Origin: Bacteroidota bacterium
Lineage (GTDB): Bacteria; Bacteroidota; Bacteroidia; Chitinophagales; Chitinophagaceae
Assembly: GCA_016711825.1 (NCBI GenBank)
Contig: JADJSG010000009.1
Coordinates: forward strand, 198,618 to 262,617
Length of the DNA stretch: 64,000 nucleotides
Reading direction: 5' to 3'
Position 1 is the stretch's first letter; every line of letters starts with the position of its first letter. Positions 18,093 to 26,298 of this stretch are shown piece by piece. The notes under the pieces were generated by a model. That model saw only the letters and a list, made by a program, of their open reading frames with translations. It had not been told where the DNA came from and did no database searches. A program made the translations under genes and the position numbers.

Positions 18093-18593
18093 ATGAAAAA
18101 CCTTAAATCTATTTTAATGGCTTCATTCCTAACTGTAGGAATTTTCTCAACTGCATTATTTACATCTTGTAATCAAGACAAATGCAAAGACACTGTTTGT
18201 AACAATGGTGGTACATGTAATGAAACTGATGGAAGTTGCAACTGTCCAGTGGGCTATGAAGGAAGTAACTGCGAAACATTATCAAGAACCAAGCTAATCG
18301 GAAGTTTTCTTTTAAATGGATCTGATAGTGATGGAGGTACATATACTGGATTAGTTACCACAACTTCTGTTTCAGGTGCTAGCAAAACAAAATTCATTTT
18401 AAACATACAAGGAGCTTTTATACTTACATGTACAATGTCTTCAGCAAGTTCATTTACAATTGACAATGCAACAATCGCTGGCTTCACTTATACTGGAAGT
18501 GGTACTTTTGTTGGTTCTACATTAACAATATCTATCACTGAAACTGATGGAATTGATACTGTAATATACTCTTTTAACGGTAACAAACAATAA
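18093..18593 (+). CDS. Lipoprotein with a single EGF-like domain
   Basis: 166 residues. The lipoprotein signal ends at lipobox LFTSC (Cys26). Residues 31-60 hold six cysteines (31, 36, 42, 49, 51, 60) with the spacing of an EGF-like module and the signature CNCPVGYEGSNC. The remaining ~100 residues are Ser/Thr/Gly-rich and beta-rich (FLLNGSDSDGGTYTGLV onward) without cysteine except one, and resemble small lipocalin-like or lipid-binding-like lipoproteins of Bacteroidota, but I do not recognise a family. EGF modules are common in animals and found sporadically in Bacteroidota surface proteins. The gene has its own promoter and a strong terminator, so it is a single-gene unit. Confidence 0.75.
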   Translation: MKNLKSILMASFLTVGIFSTALFTSCNQDKCKDTVCNNGGTCNETDGSCNCPVGYEGSNCETLSRTKLIGSFLLNGSDSDGGTYTGLVTTTSVSGASKTKFILNIQGAFILTCTMSSASSFTIDNATIAGFTYTGSGTFVGSTLTISITETDGIDTVIYSFNGNKQ

Positions 18594-18611
18594 TTTTATA
18601 ATTTAATCTAT

Positions 18612-18646
18612 AAAAAAATCGCTTCCAAATTGGAAGCGATTTTTTT
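18612..18646 (+). terminator. Intrinsic terminator after EGF-like lipoprotein
   Basis: A perfect stem ATCGCTTCCAA/TTGGAAGCGAT flanked by A7 and T7, 19 nt after the stop; it could act on both strands. Confidence 0.92.
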
Positions 18647-19042
18647 ATATTATTAAAAAGTGAAATAATTCTATTTAAATACGCTTTCTTAAATCGGTCT
18701 TGTAATTTTAAATCTTAGCAGCCTTTTAGGAACAAAAAAACATTAAGGAAACACAAATTATAATGAGGAGAAAAATCTTGAGGTGAGAAAAATGCCAGTT
18801 ATGTTCGCTATGGCGATTGTTAGCAGTAGTCTTTCAGTTATTAAATTTTACTGATTATAGGTTTTCCAGTTAATGAATCTATTCTATAGAAAATGTTTCT
18901 CTAAGTATAATCCTTATCTATCACACTTACCTTGTAACAATAAAGTACTATAATTTGACCACTGTCTATTCTTAGTATATTACTTTCTTACAGCAAATTT
19001 CATTCAAATGAGCATCAGTTTCTCCCGACAAATAATGTGGTT
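18647..19042. other. Intergenic, no gene seen
   Basis: AT-rich DNA without a supported coding frame. Short frames on either strand near 19008-19190 are not protein-like on the plus strand. Confidence 0.5.
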
Positions 19043-19429
19043 CTATATCTTAAGCGGTGAATTTATATTCGTCCCACTTTTTACATCTAATCTAACTAAA
19101 AATAATTTGTCTGTGTTGAATTCAACTCCAGTTTTTAATAAGATCCAATCATTAAGTTTAATTAATTGCTCATCTTTATTCCATTTATAAATATTATATA
19201 TGCCTTCACAAATATCTACAATATAGCTTTTATAATTCCATTTATAAGAAATTTTCAAGTTCGAACTTTGATGATCAGAATTGTAAACAGAATTTCATAT
19301 TAAGATTCCTCCTATATCTTGCTTAATTTCAACACTTTTATACCCTGTATCAAAACTTGATTATATTAGATTGATACACAAAATATATAGGGCAAAAATT
19401 ATTACGATAATAAGTCCAATGTTTTCATT
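19043..19429 (-). pseudogene. Decayed small membrane-anchored protein gene
   Basis: One minus-strand frame of 129 codons reads as protein but holds two internal stops: TAA at 19361-19363 and TGA at 19295-19297. Upstream of the first stop it encodes a transmembrane-like segment (ENIGLIIVIIFALYILCINL). After the second it encodes a charged and aromatic segment (LKISYKWNYKSYIVDICEG... to TNINSPLKI). The 5' end lacks a start codon. The shared frame on both sides of the stops suggests a gene inactivated by point mutations rather than by indels. No family was recognised, and chance cannot be fully excluded at this length. Confidence 0.45.
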
Positions 19430-19770
19430 TTAAGTATACTGTTTACAGTAATGTTAGTTAATGCGCTCCTTTTTAACCAATATAAGATTCATAACTTTGC
19501 AAAGGTTGAACACGAGGCATACTATTCAAAGTTAAAAAAATATTCACAAAGGGCATGTATGTATATTGCTACAGTTTCGTGTTAGATAAACGGTAATATC
19601 TTTGTTCAATTACAATAATCAGTAGATCTTAAACTTATATTGCATTTTAAATTCTTTTTTATACTAAATCGGAATATTCTAACTTTGATTTAATTAAGGG
19701 AAAGTTTTATTTTTATAAAAATAAAACAATTTTAAAATTTACATTTGGTCGAATGTACTATTCGAAACAA
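19430..19770. other. Intergenic, no gene seen
   Basis: AT-rich sequence between the decayed gene and the terminator of the lipoprotein gene; nothing recognisable. Confidence 0.5.
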
Positions 19771-19812
19771 AAAAATGAAGCTATTTTTAGTTTTAAAATA
19801 GCTTCAATTTTT
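19771..19812 (-). terminator. Intrinsic terminator of the GLK-LSDQ lipoprotein gene
   Basis: GAAGCTATTTT pairs with AAAATAGCTTC around a short loop; on the minus strand it is followed by a run of T. It lies 17 nt after the stop at 19829. Confidence 0.85.
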
Positions 19813-19828
19813 ACTATAATTAAATTCC

Positions 19829-20308
19829 TTATTTTTTCTGATCACTTAGGCTTTTTAATCCACCTTTTGTATTTCCTTTTGATTCATTTTCCTTTGTTTT
19901 GCTTTGATCACTCAATCCTTTTAAGCCCCCTTGTTTACCTTCTCCCTTTTTATTTTGATCTGACAATTGTTTTAGTCCTTTAGGCTCCACTTTCACAGGT
20001 TCAGTTTTCACTGGTTCAGTTTTAGTAGTAGTCTTAGTGGTAGTGGTTTTAGTCGTTGTTGACTTTGGTGCAGGAGCAGGTGCCTTCATTTTACCCATTT
20101 TCACTAAAATACTGTCTTTTTTCAATTGAGCAGCCTGCATAATTTGGGCATCACAGTTTGCTTTCATTTTATCAGTTTCTTCTTTCACTTTAGCTTCCAC
20201 TTTAGCATCCATTTCTGCTTGTGTTGGTCCTTGAGGTGTGTTGTTGCATGAAGCAAACATGATGCCTGCAAGTGCAGGTATAATGATATATTTTAAATTA
20301 TTCGTCAT
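19829..20308 (-). CDS. Small lipoprotein with GLKxLSDQ repeats
   Basis: 159 residues with lipobox MFASC (Cys21). Residues ~30-75 are a charged helix (EMDAKVEAKVKEETDKMKAN). Then follows a low-complexity Lys/Thr/Pro linker (KTTTTKTTTKTEPVK type). The C-terminus carries three copies of G-L-K-x-L-S-D-Q separated by Lys/Gly/Glu-rich spacers. The helical part can be aligned with the product of the next gene upstream (20341-20580), so the two look like tandem paralogues. Not recognised as a named family; an envelope-anchored protein with a repeated short tail motif that could bind a partner (inference). Confidence 0.7.
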   Translation of the reverse strand: MTNNLKYIIIPALAGIMFASCNNTPQGPTQAEMDAKVEAKVKEETDKMKANCDAQIMQAAQLKKDSILVKMGKMKAPAPAPKSTTTKTTTTKTTTKTEPVKTEPVKVEPKGLKQLSDQNKKGEGKQGGLKGLSDQSKTKENESKGNTKGGLKSLSDQKK

Positions 20309-20340
20309 GATATATTTTATTTATTTTTAGGTTAATTAAA

Positions 20341-20580
20341 TTAAAGAGCAGCATTCGCCATTTGTGCAGCGTTTACCAATGAGTCCGTTTTGTACTTTAC
20401 TTCTGTTGCCATGCGTGTTTCGCATTCAGAAATGGCGGTTGCACTGGCTGCTTCAATTTTGCTGGCTGCCATTGAATCAACTTTTGCTTGAACTGCAGCG
20501 GGGTCCATGGCTTTTTCACCACAGGCATTGAGTAGGGCTACTAAACATAGTGCCGAGATAGATGTTAAGACTTTTTTCAT
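20341..20580 (-). CDS. Small helical lipoprotein, paralogue of its neighbour
   Basis: 79 residues: signal with lipobox LLNAC (Cys20), then a single predicted amphipathic helix (VQAKVDSMAASKIEAASATA and on) that ends ETRMATEVKYKTDSLVN. It resembles the helical part of the downstream 159-residue lipoprotein (shared AKV, C, K-D-S-L/I-V pattern) but lacks the linker and repeats. Only 32 nt separate the genes, so cotranscription is likely. Length and helix recall small Lpp-like lipoproteins, but without peptidoglycan-linkage evidence. Confidence 0.65.
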   Translation of the reverse strand: MKKVLTSISALCLVALLNACGEKAMDPAAVQAKVDSMAASKIEAASATAISECETRMATEVKYKTDSLVNAAQMANAAL

Positions 20581-20681
20581 TTTTTATATAATTTGTTCAA
20601 AAGTAATCATGTAAGGCTAATAATAAATGCTTAATATTTGAAACTAACAAAAATTTAAGTAAAACACTTGTATTTTGAAAT

Positions 20682-20722
20682 AAAAAATGCCGATATCATT
20701 TATTGATATCGGCATTTAAAAA
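20682..20722 (-). terminator. Intrinsic terminator after the subtilisin-like protease
   Basis: A perfect ATGCCGATATCA/TGATATCGGCAT stem flanked by A and T runs lies just after the minus-strand stop at 20736. Confidence 0.88.
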
Positions 20723-20735
20723 CATTATTAAAAAA

Positions 20736-23700
20736 TTAGAGTTTAGTTAATTTTATTTTCTCACTCTTAGCACCGTCATGAATGTCAATCAGATAATACC
20801 CAGCAGGGAACTCAGCAATATTAATAGCTGTTTCGGTTATGCCCTGCCCTATCTCAATAGTATTGTTGACAATAATTTGTCCTGTAACATTATAAATTGT
20901 GTATTGAATTGTTTTAGTTACATGACTATTCATAGCTAAGATATAATTTCCATCAGAAGGATTTGGATAAATTAAATATTTTTCTTGATCCATATCATTT
21001 ACCCCTGAGGCTATGGCATTTTTTGTAATTAAATTGATATTGTCAATATAAAGATTATTTCCATTTTTATTGCTTCCTCTAAACTTTACAAATACTTTTT
21101 GACCTTTATAAGCTGATAAATCTACTTGATCTTTACGCCATTGATTTTGCAAAGAAGGAGAGAAAATGGTATTCATCATCCCAACAGTTGCTAAGTTAGC
21201 GCCCCATTTTTTATAATTTAAAGGTGCATAGTTATCATTACAAAATGGTGATACCCACATACTCAAGGTATCGGTTTCTGCAGGGCCATATGCATGAGCA
21301 ATATCAAAGGTCAATAATACAGAATCCATAGATACATTGGTCAAATCAAACATAGGTGTTTCTAAATCGTCAATGGCATTTTTAGATTGATAGTTAAAGA
21401 AATCCATATAAGCTGCATGCGTATTACCAACATTAGCTCCAGACAAACAGAATATTTTTTGCCATTTTACATTATTATCATAATCCAACACTTTCCATCC
21501 ATTGGGAGCAAACAAAGGTCCTTCAAAATCCTGTACCATAGCGGGCGGTGTAAATACAACAGGTGCCAATACGGTAGAAGTTGCCATCGAAGTATCGTTG
21601 TTGTTGTTGATATCACCGGTGGTATGTACCCATGTTTTTATGTTGTAAATACCTGCATTGAGCATATTGACAGTGGTTGTGAATGTATAAATAATAGAAT
21701 CGCCGATATTAAGCGCTCCAGGTATTATTTCACTCACTACAGGTGCAGCATTCACTTGGTAATAAACAGGTAAATTCAATAAATTTTTCAAGCCTATATT
21801 TTTAATTTTAACTTTTACAGGTACATTACCATTTGCAGCACAAGCATACACATTGGTAAAAGGTAAAATAGTTTCTACATTATAGGCATCATCTAAGCAA
21901 TTGATATCGCCGGGTAATTTTCTATAAGCAATACATTTTCTGCCATTGGCGCCATTTGTTGTTTCTAATGCTGCCACAGCAAAATAAAAGGTATCGGTTG
22001 TATTTACTCCTGTATTGATATAAAAATCGTTGGTCACAGAAGTTCCGATTTCTTCCATATATTTAGTCCCTAATTGGTAAATTTTATACCCATTTGCATT
22101 AGGCGTTGCATTCCATTTTAAATGAAAATTACTACCACATGCAGTATCTACTGTTAAACCAGTTGGGACACCCATCACAGAAAACAAGGTATCACTAATA
22201 TCTAAAACACCACCTCGGTCAATACGCATAAGCATTTGCCCTGTGTTTAAACTTGCTGAAGGGGTCCAGTCATAATATCTTCTGTCACCAGGAATACTGG
22301 CCGCAACTACATTCCATGTGGCACCAGCATCAGATGAAATTTCTAATTTAAAGGTTCCTAAATTATTACCATAGGCATCCCATCTGACACGTTCAGCATA
22401 TCCAGATGCAAATGACTCGCCTCCTTGTGGATAGGTAAGTGTTAAACTATCAGAAATAAATTCATAGGTTACTACAAATACTTGTGGACCTTGAGGCACA
22501 TCAGTACCTGCAATATTAATTGTATAATTTCCACTTACCAATGAGTCAATGGTTACTTGTTCTACATTGTTAATTGAATCTGTATTTCGCACTGCTAAAG
22601 CACTCAAAGCACCTACATTAGGCGCATTGTTTAAAACCCATGGCTTATATACTGTATTGGCAGGACTTGAAACAGTCATATCTAAATTATTAACCAAAAC
22701 AATTGAATTTCCCGGGCTTCCAGCTAAATCATGCCAATAACACATTACTTTCAATTGTCTTGTACCTGTAGGTATATTAATATTAAATGTTTTAGTACCT
22801 CCATTATTGACTGAATCAATCATAAACTGGTTACTGTTCATCACTTTAAACGCCCTTCTGGCATTGATTCTACCAAATCCATATATAAAATCAGGACCTC
22901 TGTTGCCAATATCATCAGCAGTGTTTAATAAAAGGGCTTTCATTAAGGCACTGCTGGGATCAGCCCCTGCATGGGTTTCTTTATAGGCTTGCCATAAACT
23001 TGCTAAAGTGCCTGCTACGCCTGGACAAGCCATCGAAGTACCTGTAAAATTATCATAGGTATTATCAGGTTGGGTAGAATTTACACTTGTACCTACTGCA
23101 CAAATTTCTGGTTTGATTCTACCGTCTTCTGATGGGCCTCTGCTTGAAGAAGCAGCTATATCATCATCTTTTTCAACATTGCCCACTGCAATAACATTTT
23201 TACCCGCTTTATATCCACCTGTGATGGTAAAATAACCCTGGGCAACGCCACCACATGTAGTATTACCGCTATTACCTGCTGAATGAATACTGATTAATGA
23301 TGGTTTTGAATTGATTAAATTATCTGCACTCACTGAGCTGTTATTATACCCATCGTTGCAACCTTGTCCAAGCGAATTAGAAGTAATACGAACACCTTGT
23401 GTATTATAATGTGTAGGTGCATTGCTTAGGTTTTGATAGTCATCATAGATATGCAAATCAGCTCCTTTGCCATTTCCTTTCATCACAGGGTCAAAATTTC
23501 CAGCACCGCCTACAATACCAGCAACGTGGTCGCAATGCGTGCCTCCCATACCCAAGTTTACCGGATGAAAAAACAAACGACCTTTAAAATCAATATGAGG
23601 GCCAATACCGCCATCGTCGCCCACTGCTACCGAAATGCCTTTGCCATCATAATGTAAACCAGTTGCATAGTCTGCATCAATATTGTTCATTCTATGATCT

Positions 23701-24326
23701 GTTCTACCTCGATCGTTTTCTAGCTTTCCAGGCGCATCGGTTGCTATAACAATTTTAACCCATGGAAGTTGCGCAATTGCTTCAATTTGCGATTCTTTAA
23801 TTTGCACTTTTGCAATGGACTCACTTTGCCAAGCAATGAATGCATAATCATGCTTTTTGAGTTCGGAAATAACTTGTTCATTGCTAATATTTGCATAAGT
23901 ATAAATTAATATCTCTACTTCATTGCCAGGTTTTTGAATCCAGTCTGGCAATGGTCTATCCATTAATTGCTTTGATAATTTATACTTTGCTTCATAAGGC
24001 AAAATACTTTTAATGCCATACTTGTTTAATTGATTTACATCGGTACTAGCTGGAATAGAAGCTATAAAAGCCCATCTTGGTATATAATCAAAAAACTGAA
24101 TACCTGTTTCTTTGCTTATTTCATTTCTATCTTGTTGAGAGGTTGAAGCTGAAAATTGAACTAGGCAATACACTTGTTGATTGAATTGCGATGTTTGCCA
24201 TTGATTAAAATTATCGATACGGCCTACATTCGCACTAGCTTGAATTTCACCAGATTTTAAATAAATTTTTTGAGCTTGTGCCTGAAAAGTTAAAAAAGCA
24301 ACAAAGATTAGTAATGTTTTTTTCAT
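20736..24326 (-). CDS. Subtilisin-like (S8) serine protease exported by T9SS
   Basis: 1196 residues. A signal peptide (1-19) and a propeptide-like region (~20-205) precede the S8 catalytic domain (~225-495). The triad is visible: Asp237 in VAVGDDGG, His264 in GGTHCDHVAG, Ser431 in FTGTSMACPG; the oxyanion Asn352 is in HSAGNSGN. The rest of the protein is a beta-sandwich domain (~500-625), Fn3-like and CARDB-like modules, a MAM/jelly-roll-like segment (~965-1110), and a T9SS sorting domain with YLIYPNPSDGNY. It is therefore a secreted or surface protease. The insertion of Cys-Asp between the two His of the His motif (usual form HGTHVAG) is a variant also met in Bacteroidota S8 proteins. It is monocistronic with its own terminator. 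Confidence 0.93.
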   Translation of the reverse strand: MKKTLLIFVAFLTFQAQAQKIYLKSGEIQASANVGRIDNFNQWQTSQFNQQVYCLVQFSASTSQQDRNEISKETGIQFFDYIPRWAFIASIPASTDVNQLNKYGIKSILPYEAKYKLSKQLMDRPLPDWIQKPGNEVEILIYTYANISNEQVISELKKHDYAFIAWQSESIAKVQIKESQIEAIAQLPWVKIVIATDAPGKLENDRGRTDHRMNNIDADYATGLHYDGKGISVAVGDDGGIGPHIDFKGRLFFHPVNLGMGGTHCDHVAGIVGGAGNFDPVMKGNGKGADLHIYDDYQNLSNAPTHYNTQGVRITSNSLGQGCNDGYNNSSVSADNLINSKPSLISIHSAGNSGNTTCGGVAQGYFTITGGYKAGKNVIAVGNVEKDDDIAASSSRGPSEDGRIKPEICAVGTSVNSTQPDNTYDNFTGTSMACPGVAGTLASLWQAYKETHAGADPSSALMKALLLNTADDIGNRGPDFIYGFGRINARRAFKVMNSNQFMIDSVNNGGTKTFNINIPTGTRQLKVMCYWHDLAGSPGNSIVLVNNLDMTVSSPANTVYKPWVLNNAPNVGALSALAVRNTDSINNVEQVTIDSLVSGNYTINIAGTDVPQGPQVFVVTYEFISDSLTLTYPQGGESFASGYAERVRWDAYGNNLGTFKLEISSDAGATWNVVAASIPGDRRYYDWTPSASLNTGQMLMRIDRGGVLDISDTLFSVMGVPTGLTVDTACGSNFHLKWNATPNANGYKIYQLGTKYMEEIGTSVTNDFYINTGVNTTDTFYFAVAALETTNGANGRKCIAYRKLPGDINCLDDAYNVETILPFTNVYACAANGNVPVKVKIKNIGLKNLLNLPVYYQVNAAPVVSEIIPGALNIGDSIIYTFTTTVNMLNAGIYNIKTWVHTTGDINNNNDTSMATSTVLAPVVFTPPAMVQDFEGPLFAPNGWKVLDYDNNVKWQKIFCLSGANVGNTHAAYMDFFNYQSKNAIDDLETPMFDLTNVSMDSVLLTFDIAHAYGPAETDTLSMWVSPFCNDNYAPLNYKKWGANLATVGMMNTIFSPSLQNQWRKDQVDLSAYKGQKVFVKFRGSNKNGNNLYIDNINLITKNAIASGVNDMDQEKYLIYPNPSDGNYILAMNSHVTKTIQYTIYNVTGQIIVNNTIEIGQGITETAINIAEFPAGYYLIDIHDGAKSEKIKLTKL

Positions 24327-24469
24327 TGAATGTTGTTTTGAAATCGAATAAAATTAAAGAATAATTTTGAAATAAATCAAATTGTTCGCTTAAAAGACTA
24401 ATAAATTCAGCGAATAGTTGGTTTTTGCAGTTAAATTCATCACCAGTTAATGAGCAATACTTTATAATG

Positions 24470-25516
24470 TTAGGCTAACCAGGCCATTGCATTGTCAAAT
24501 AGCATCATTTGCTTTACTTCATCAGCCAAATCTAGCGATTCGATGAGCGCACCAGGTATATGCTCACCCAATGGAAATGGATAATCACTTCCGCAACAAA
24601 TTTTTTCATTTCCTATCGTTTGTTGCAATAAGTGAAATGCGTTTTCATCATGTACCAGACTATCTACCCAAAACTGACCTAAATAATTTCGTGGGTTATG
24701 AGGGTTGTCGATGGCACATAAATCAGGCCTTACGTTAAATCCATGTTCAATACGACCAATGGTGGCTGGGAAAGAACCTCCTCCATGGGCAAATGCAATT
24801 TTCAAGCCCGGAAAATGAGTTAAAACACCTCCAAAAATAATGCTGCAGATAGCGCGTGAAGTTTCTGCTGGCATACCTACTAACCAAGGAAGCCAATATT
24901 TCGACATCTCATTTTCACCCATCATATCCCATGGATGTATAAAAATACTACAATTGAGTTGTTGAGCAGCCTCCCAAAAAGGAAAAAAATATTTGTCGCT
25001 TAAATTGCGTTGATTGATATTGGAACCTATTTCAATCCCTGGCATTTTAAGTTCAGTAACCACACGTTCCATTTCACGAATGGCTATATCAATGTCTTGT
25101 AAAGGCACCGTACCTAAACCGATAAATTGTTTCGGATATAAATCGACACAAGTTGCAATGTGGTCATTAAAAAAACGAGATGTTTCAAGACCATGAGCAG
25201 GCTTGGCCCAGTAATTAAACAATACAGGTATGGTAGAAAGTACTTGAATGTCAACATGGGTGTTTGACATATCAATGATCCTGTCTTTTGGTTCCCAGCA
25301 ATTGGATTCAATTTCTCGAAAAAATTTATCCCCTTTCATCATTTTTGCACAACAAGGTTTACCCTGCAAAGAGGATGAATGTGCATGTTCTAAATGTATA
25401 AAATCGCCATAACCAAATTTTTCAAACCAATTTGGAATCTTTTCAGGCATGATATGGGTGTGTATATCTATTTTTTTCAAACCTTTCAAATTATTGTTGA
25501 GGTACAATGATAACAA
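24470..25516 (-). CDS. ACMSD-like amidohydrolase (aminocarboxymuconate-semialdehyde decarboxylase)
   Basis: 348 residues in the amidohydrolase superfamily. Metal ligands are visible: the HxH pair in KIDIHTHIMPE (His19, His21), His in IFIHPWDMMG, His in FAHGGGSFP and Asp in CGSDYPFPLG. The last motif and the HPWDMMG segment fit the ACMSD branch, which decarboxylates 2-amino-3-carboxymuconate 6-semialdehyde in tryptophan breakdown by the kynurenine route. No other kynurenine gene is in the window, so the substrate stays provisional; related decarboxylases of other aromatic acids are possible. Confidence 0.82.
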   Translation of the reverse strand: MLSLYLNNNLKGLKKIDIHTHIMPEKIPNWFEKFGYGDFIHLEHAHSSSLQGKPCCAKMMKGDKFFREIESNCWEPKDRIIDMSNTHVDIQVLSTIPVLFNYWAKPAHGLETSRFFNDHIATCVDLYPKQFIGLGTVPLQDIDIAIREMERVVTELKMPGIEIGSNINQRNLSDKYFFPFWEAAQQLNCSIFIHPWDMMGENEMSKYWLPWLVGMPAETSRAICSIIFGGVLTHFPGLKIAFAHGGGSFPATIGRIEHGFNVRPDLCAIDNPHNPRNYLGQFWVDSLVHDENAFHLLQQTIGNEKICCGSDYPFPLGEHIPGALIESLDLADEVKQMMLFDNAMAWLA

Positions 25517-25660
25517 AAAAAATGCTTGTGAAAAAACCTTTCCTTTAGTTTCTAAGTATTATTGATCCAATCAATCAATACTATACAAATGTTGAACAGC
25601 TTTCAACGATTTTTCTTTTAATAAGGGGTTTAAAAAAATAAGACAATGACCAATAATCAC

Positions 25661-26092
25661 TTAACCATTCAAATCAAAAAAGTCAGCAAGTACTTTCATA
25701 GATATATTATTTTTATCAGAAAGTTGTGAATTGATATAACTATAAAACTGTTCGTTGTTGAAATTATCAAGGTCTTTCAATTCTTTATTGTAACTTTTAA
25801 ATGCCATATTCCAACTTTCAAATTGCCGTTTGTCAATATAGCCTTCCTGTATTTTTATCACATTATCATGTCGTGAATCAATCAGTATTTTATTAAATAT
25901 TTCGAGGATGGCCTCCCGATTTCCTTCAATTATTTGAAAAAAATGTTTGTTGCAATACACCAGTATGCCCGTTATATGATCCTGACTATTGTTCTTATTT
26001 GAACTTTCTAAAATATTTTTGATATCCTCATATCTCAAACTATCACAACCTGTACTCACATAAGACAACTGGTAAATTTTTTCTTCATTCAT
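25661..26092 (-). CDS. BLUF-domain blue-light photoreceptor
   Basis: 143 residues: a BLUF domain (residues 5-98) with a short helical C-terminal extension. Flavin-site residues are present: Tyr11 (QLSYVST), an Asn in the NKNN segment (~32-35) before ITGILVY, Gln53 in HFFQIIEG, and the semi-conserved Trp94/Met96 in SWNMAF. BLUF domains bind FAD and rewire hydrogen bonds around Gln on blue light. There is no fused output domain, so it would act through a partner protein, like other short BLUF proteins. The neighbours (ACMSD-like enzyme, ClpC) do not show the output. Confidence 0.92.
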   Translation of the reverse strand: MNEEKIYQLSYVSTGCDSLRYEDIKNILESSNKNNSQDHITGILVYCNKHFFQIIEGNREAILEIFNKILIDSRHDNVIKIQEGYIDKRQFESWNMAFKSYNKELKDLDNFNNEQFYSYINSQLSDKNNISMKVLADFFDLNG

Positions 26093-26298
26093 GCTGTAAA
26101 AGTATTAGAAAAAAAGAATCCTAGATATTTTAATAAACAATATGTCATAAACATATGCAATACTCACGATAAAAGCAATTTGGGTCTTTATAAAAAATTC
26201 AACTTTGCGCAAGGAATAAGTGTAGCCTATAATATACGATTTACACGAATAAATGCATCAACATTGTCATACGAACATCGTATCCTATTACTCAGCTT

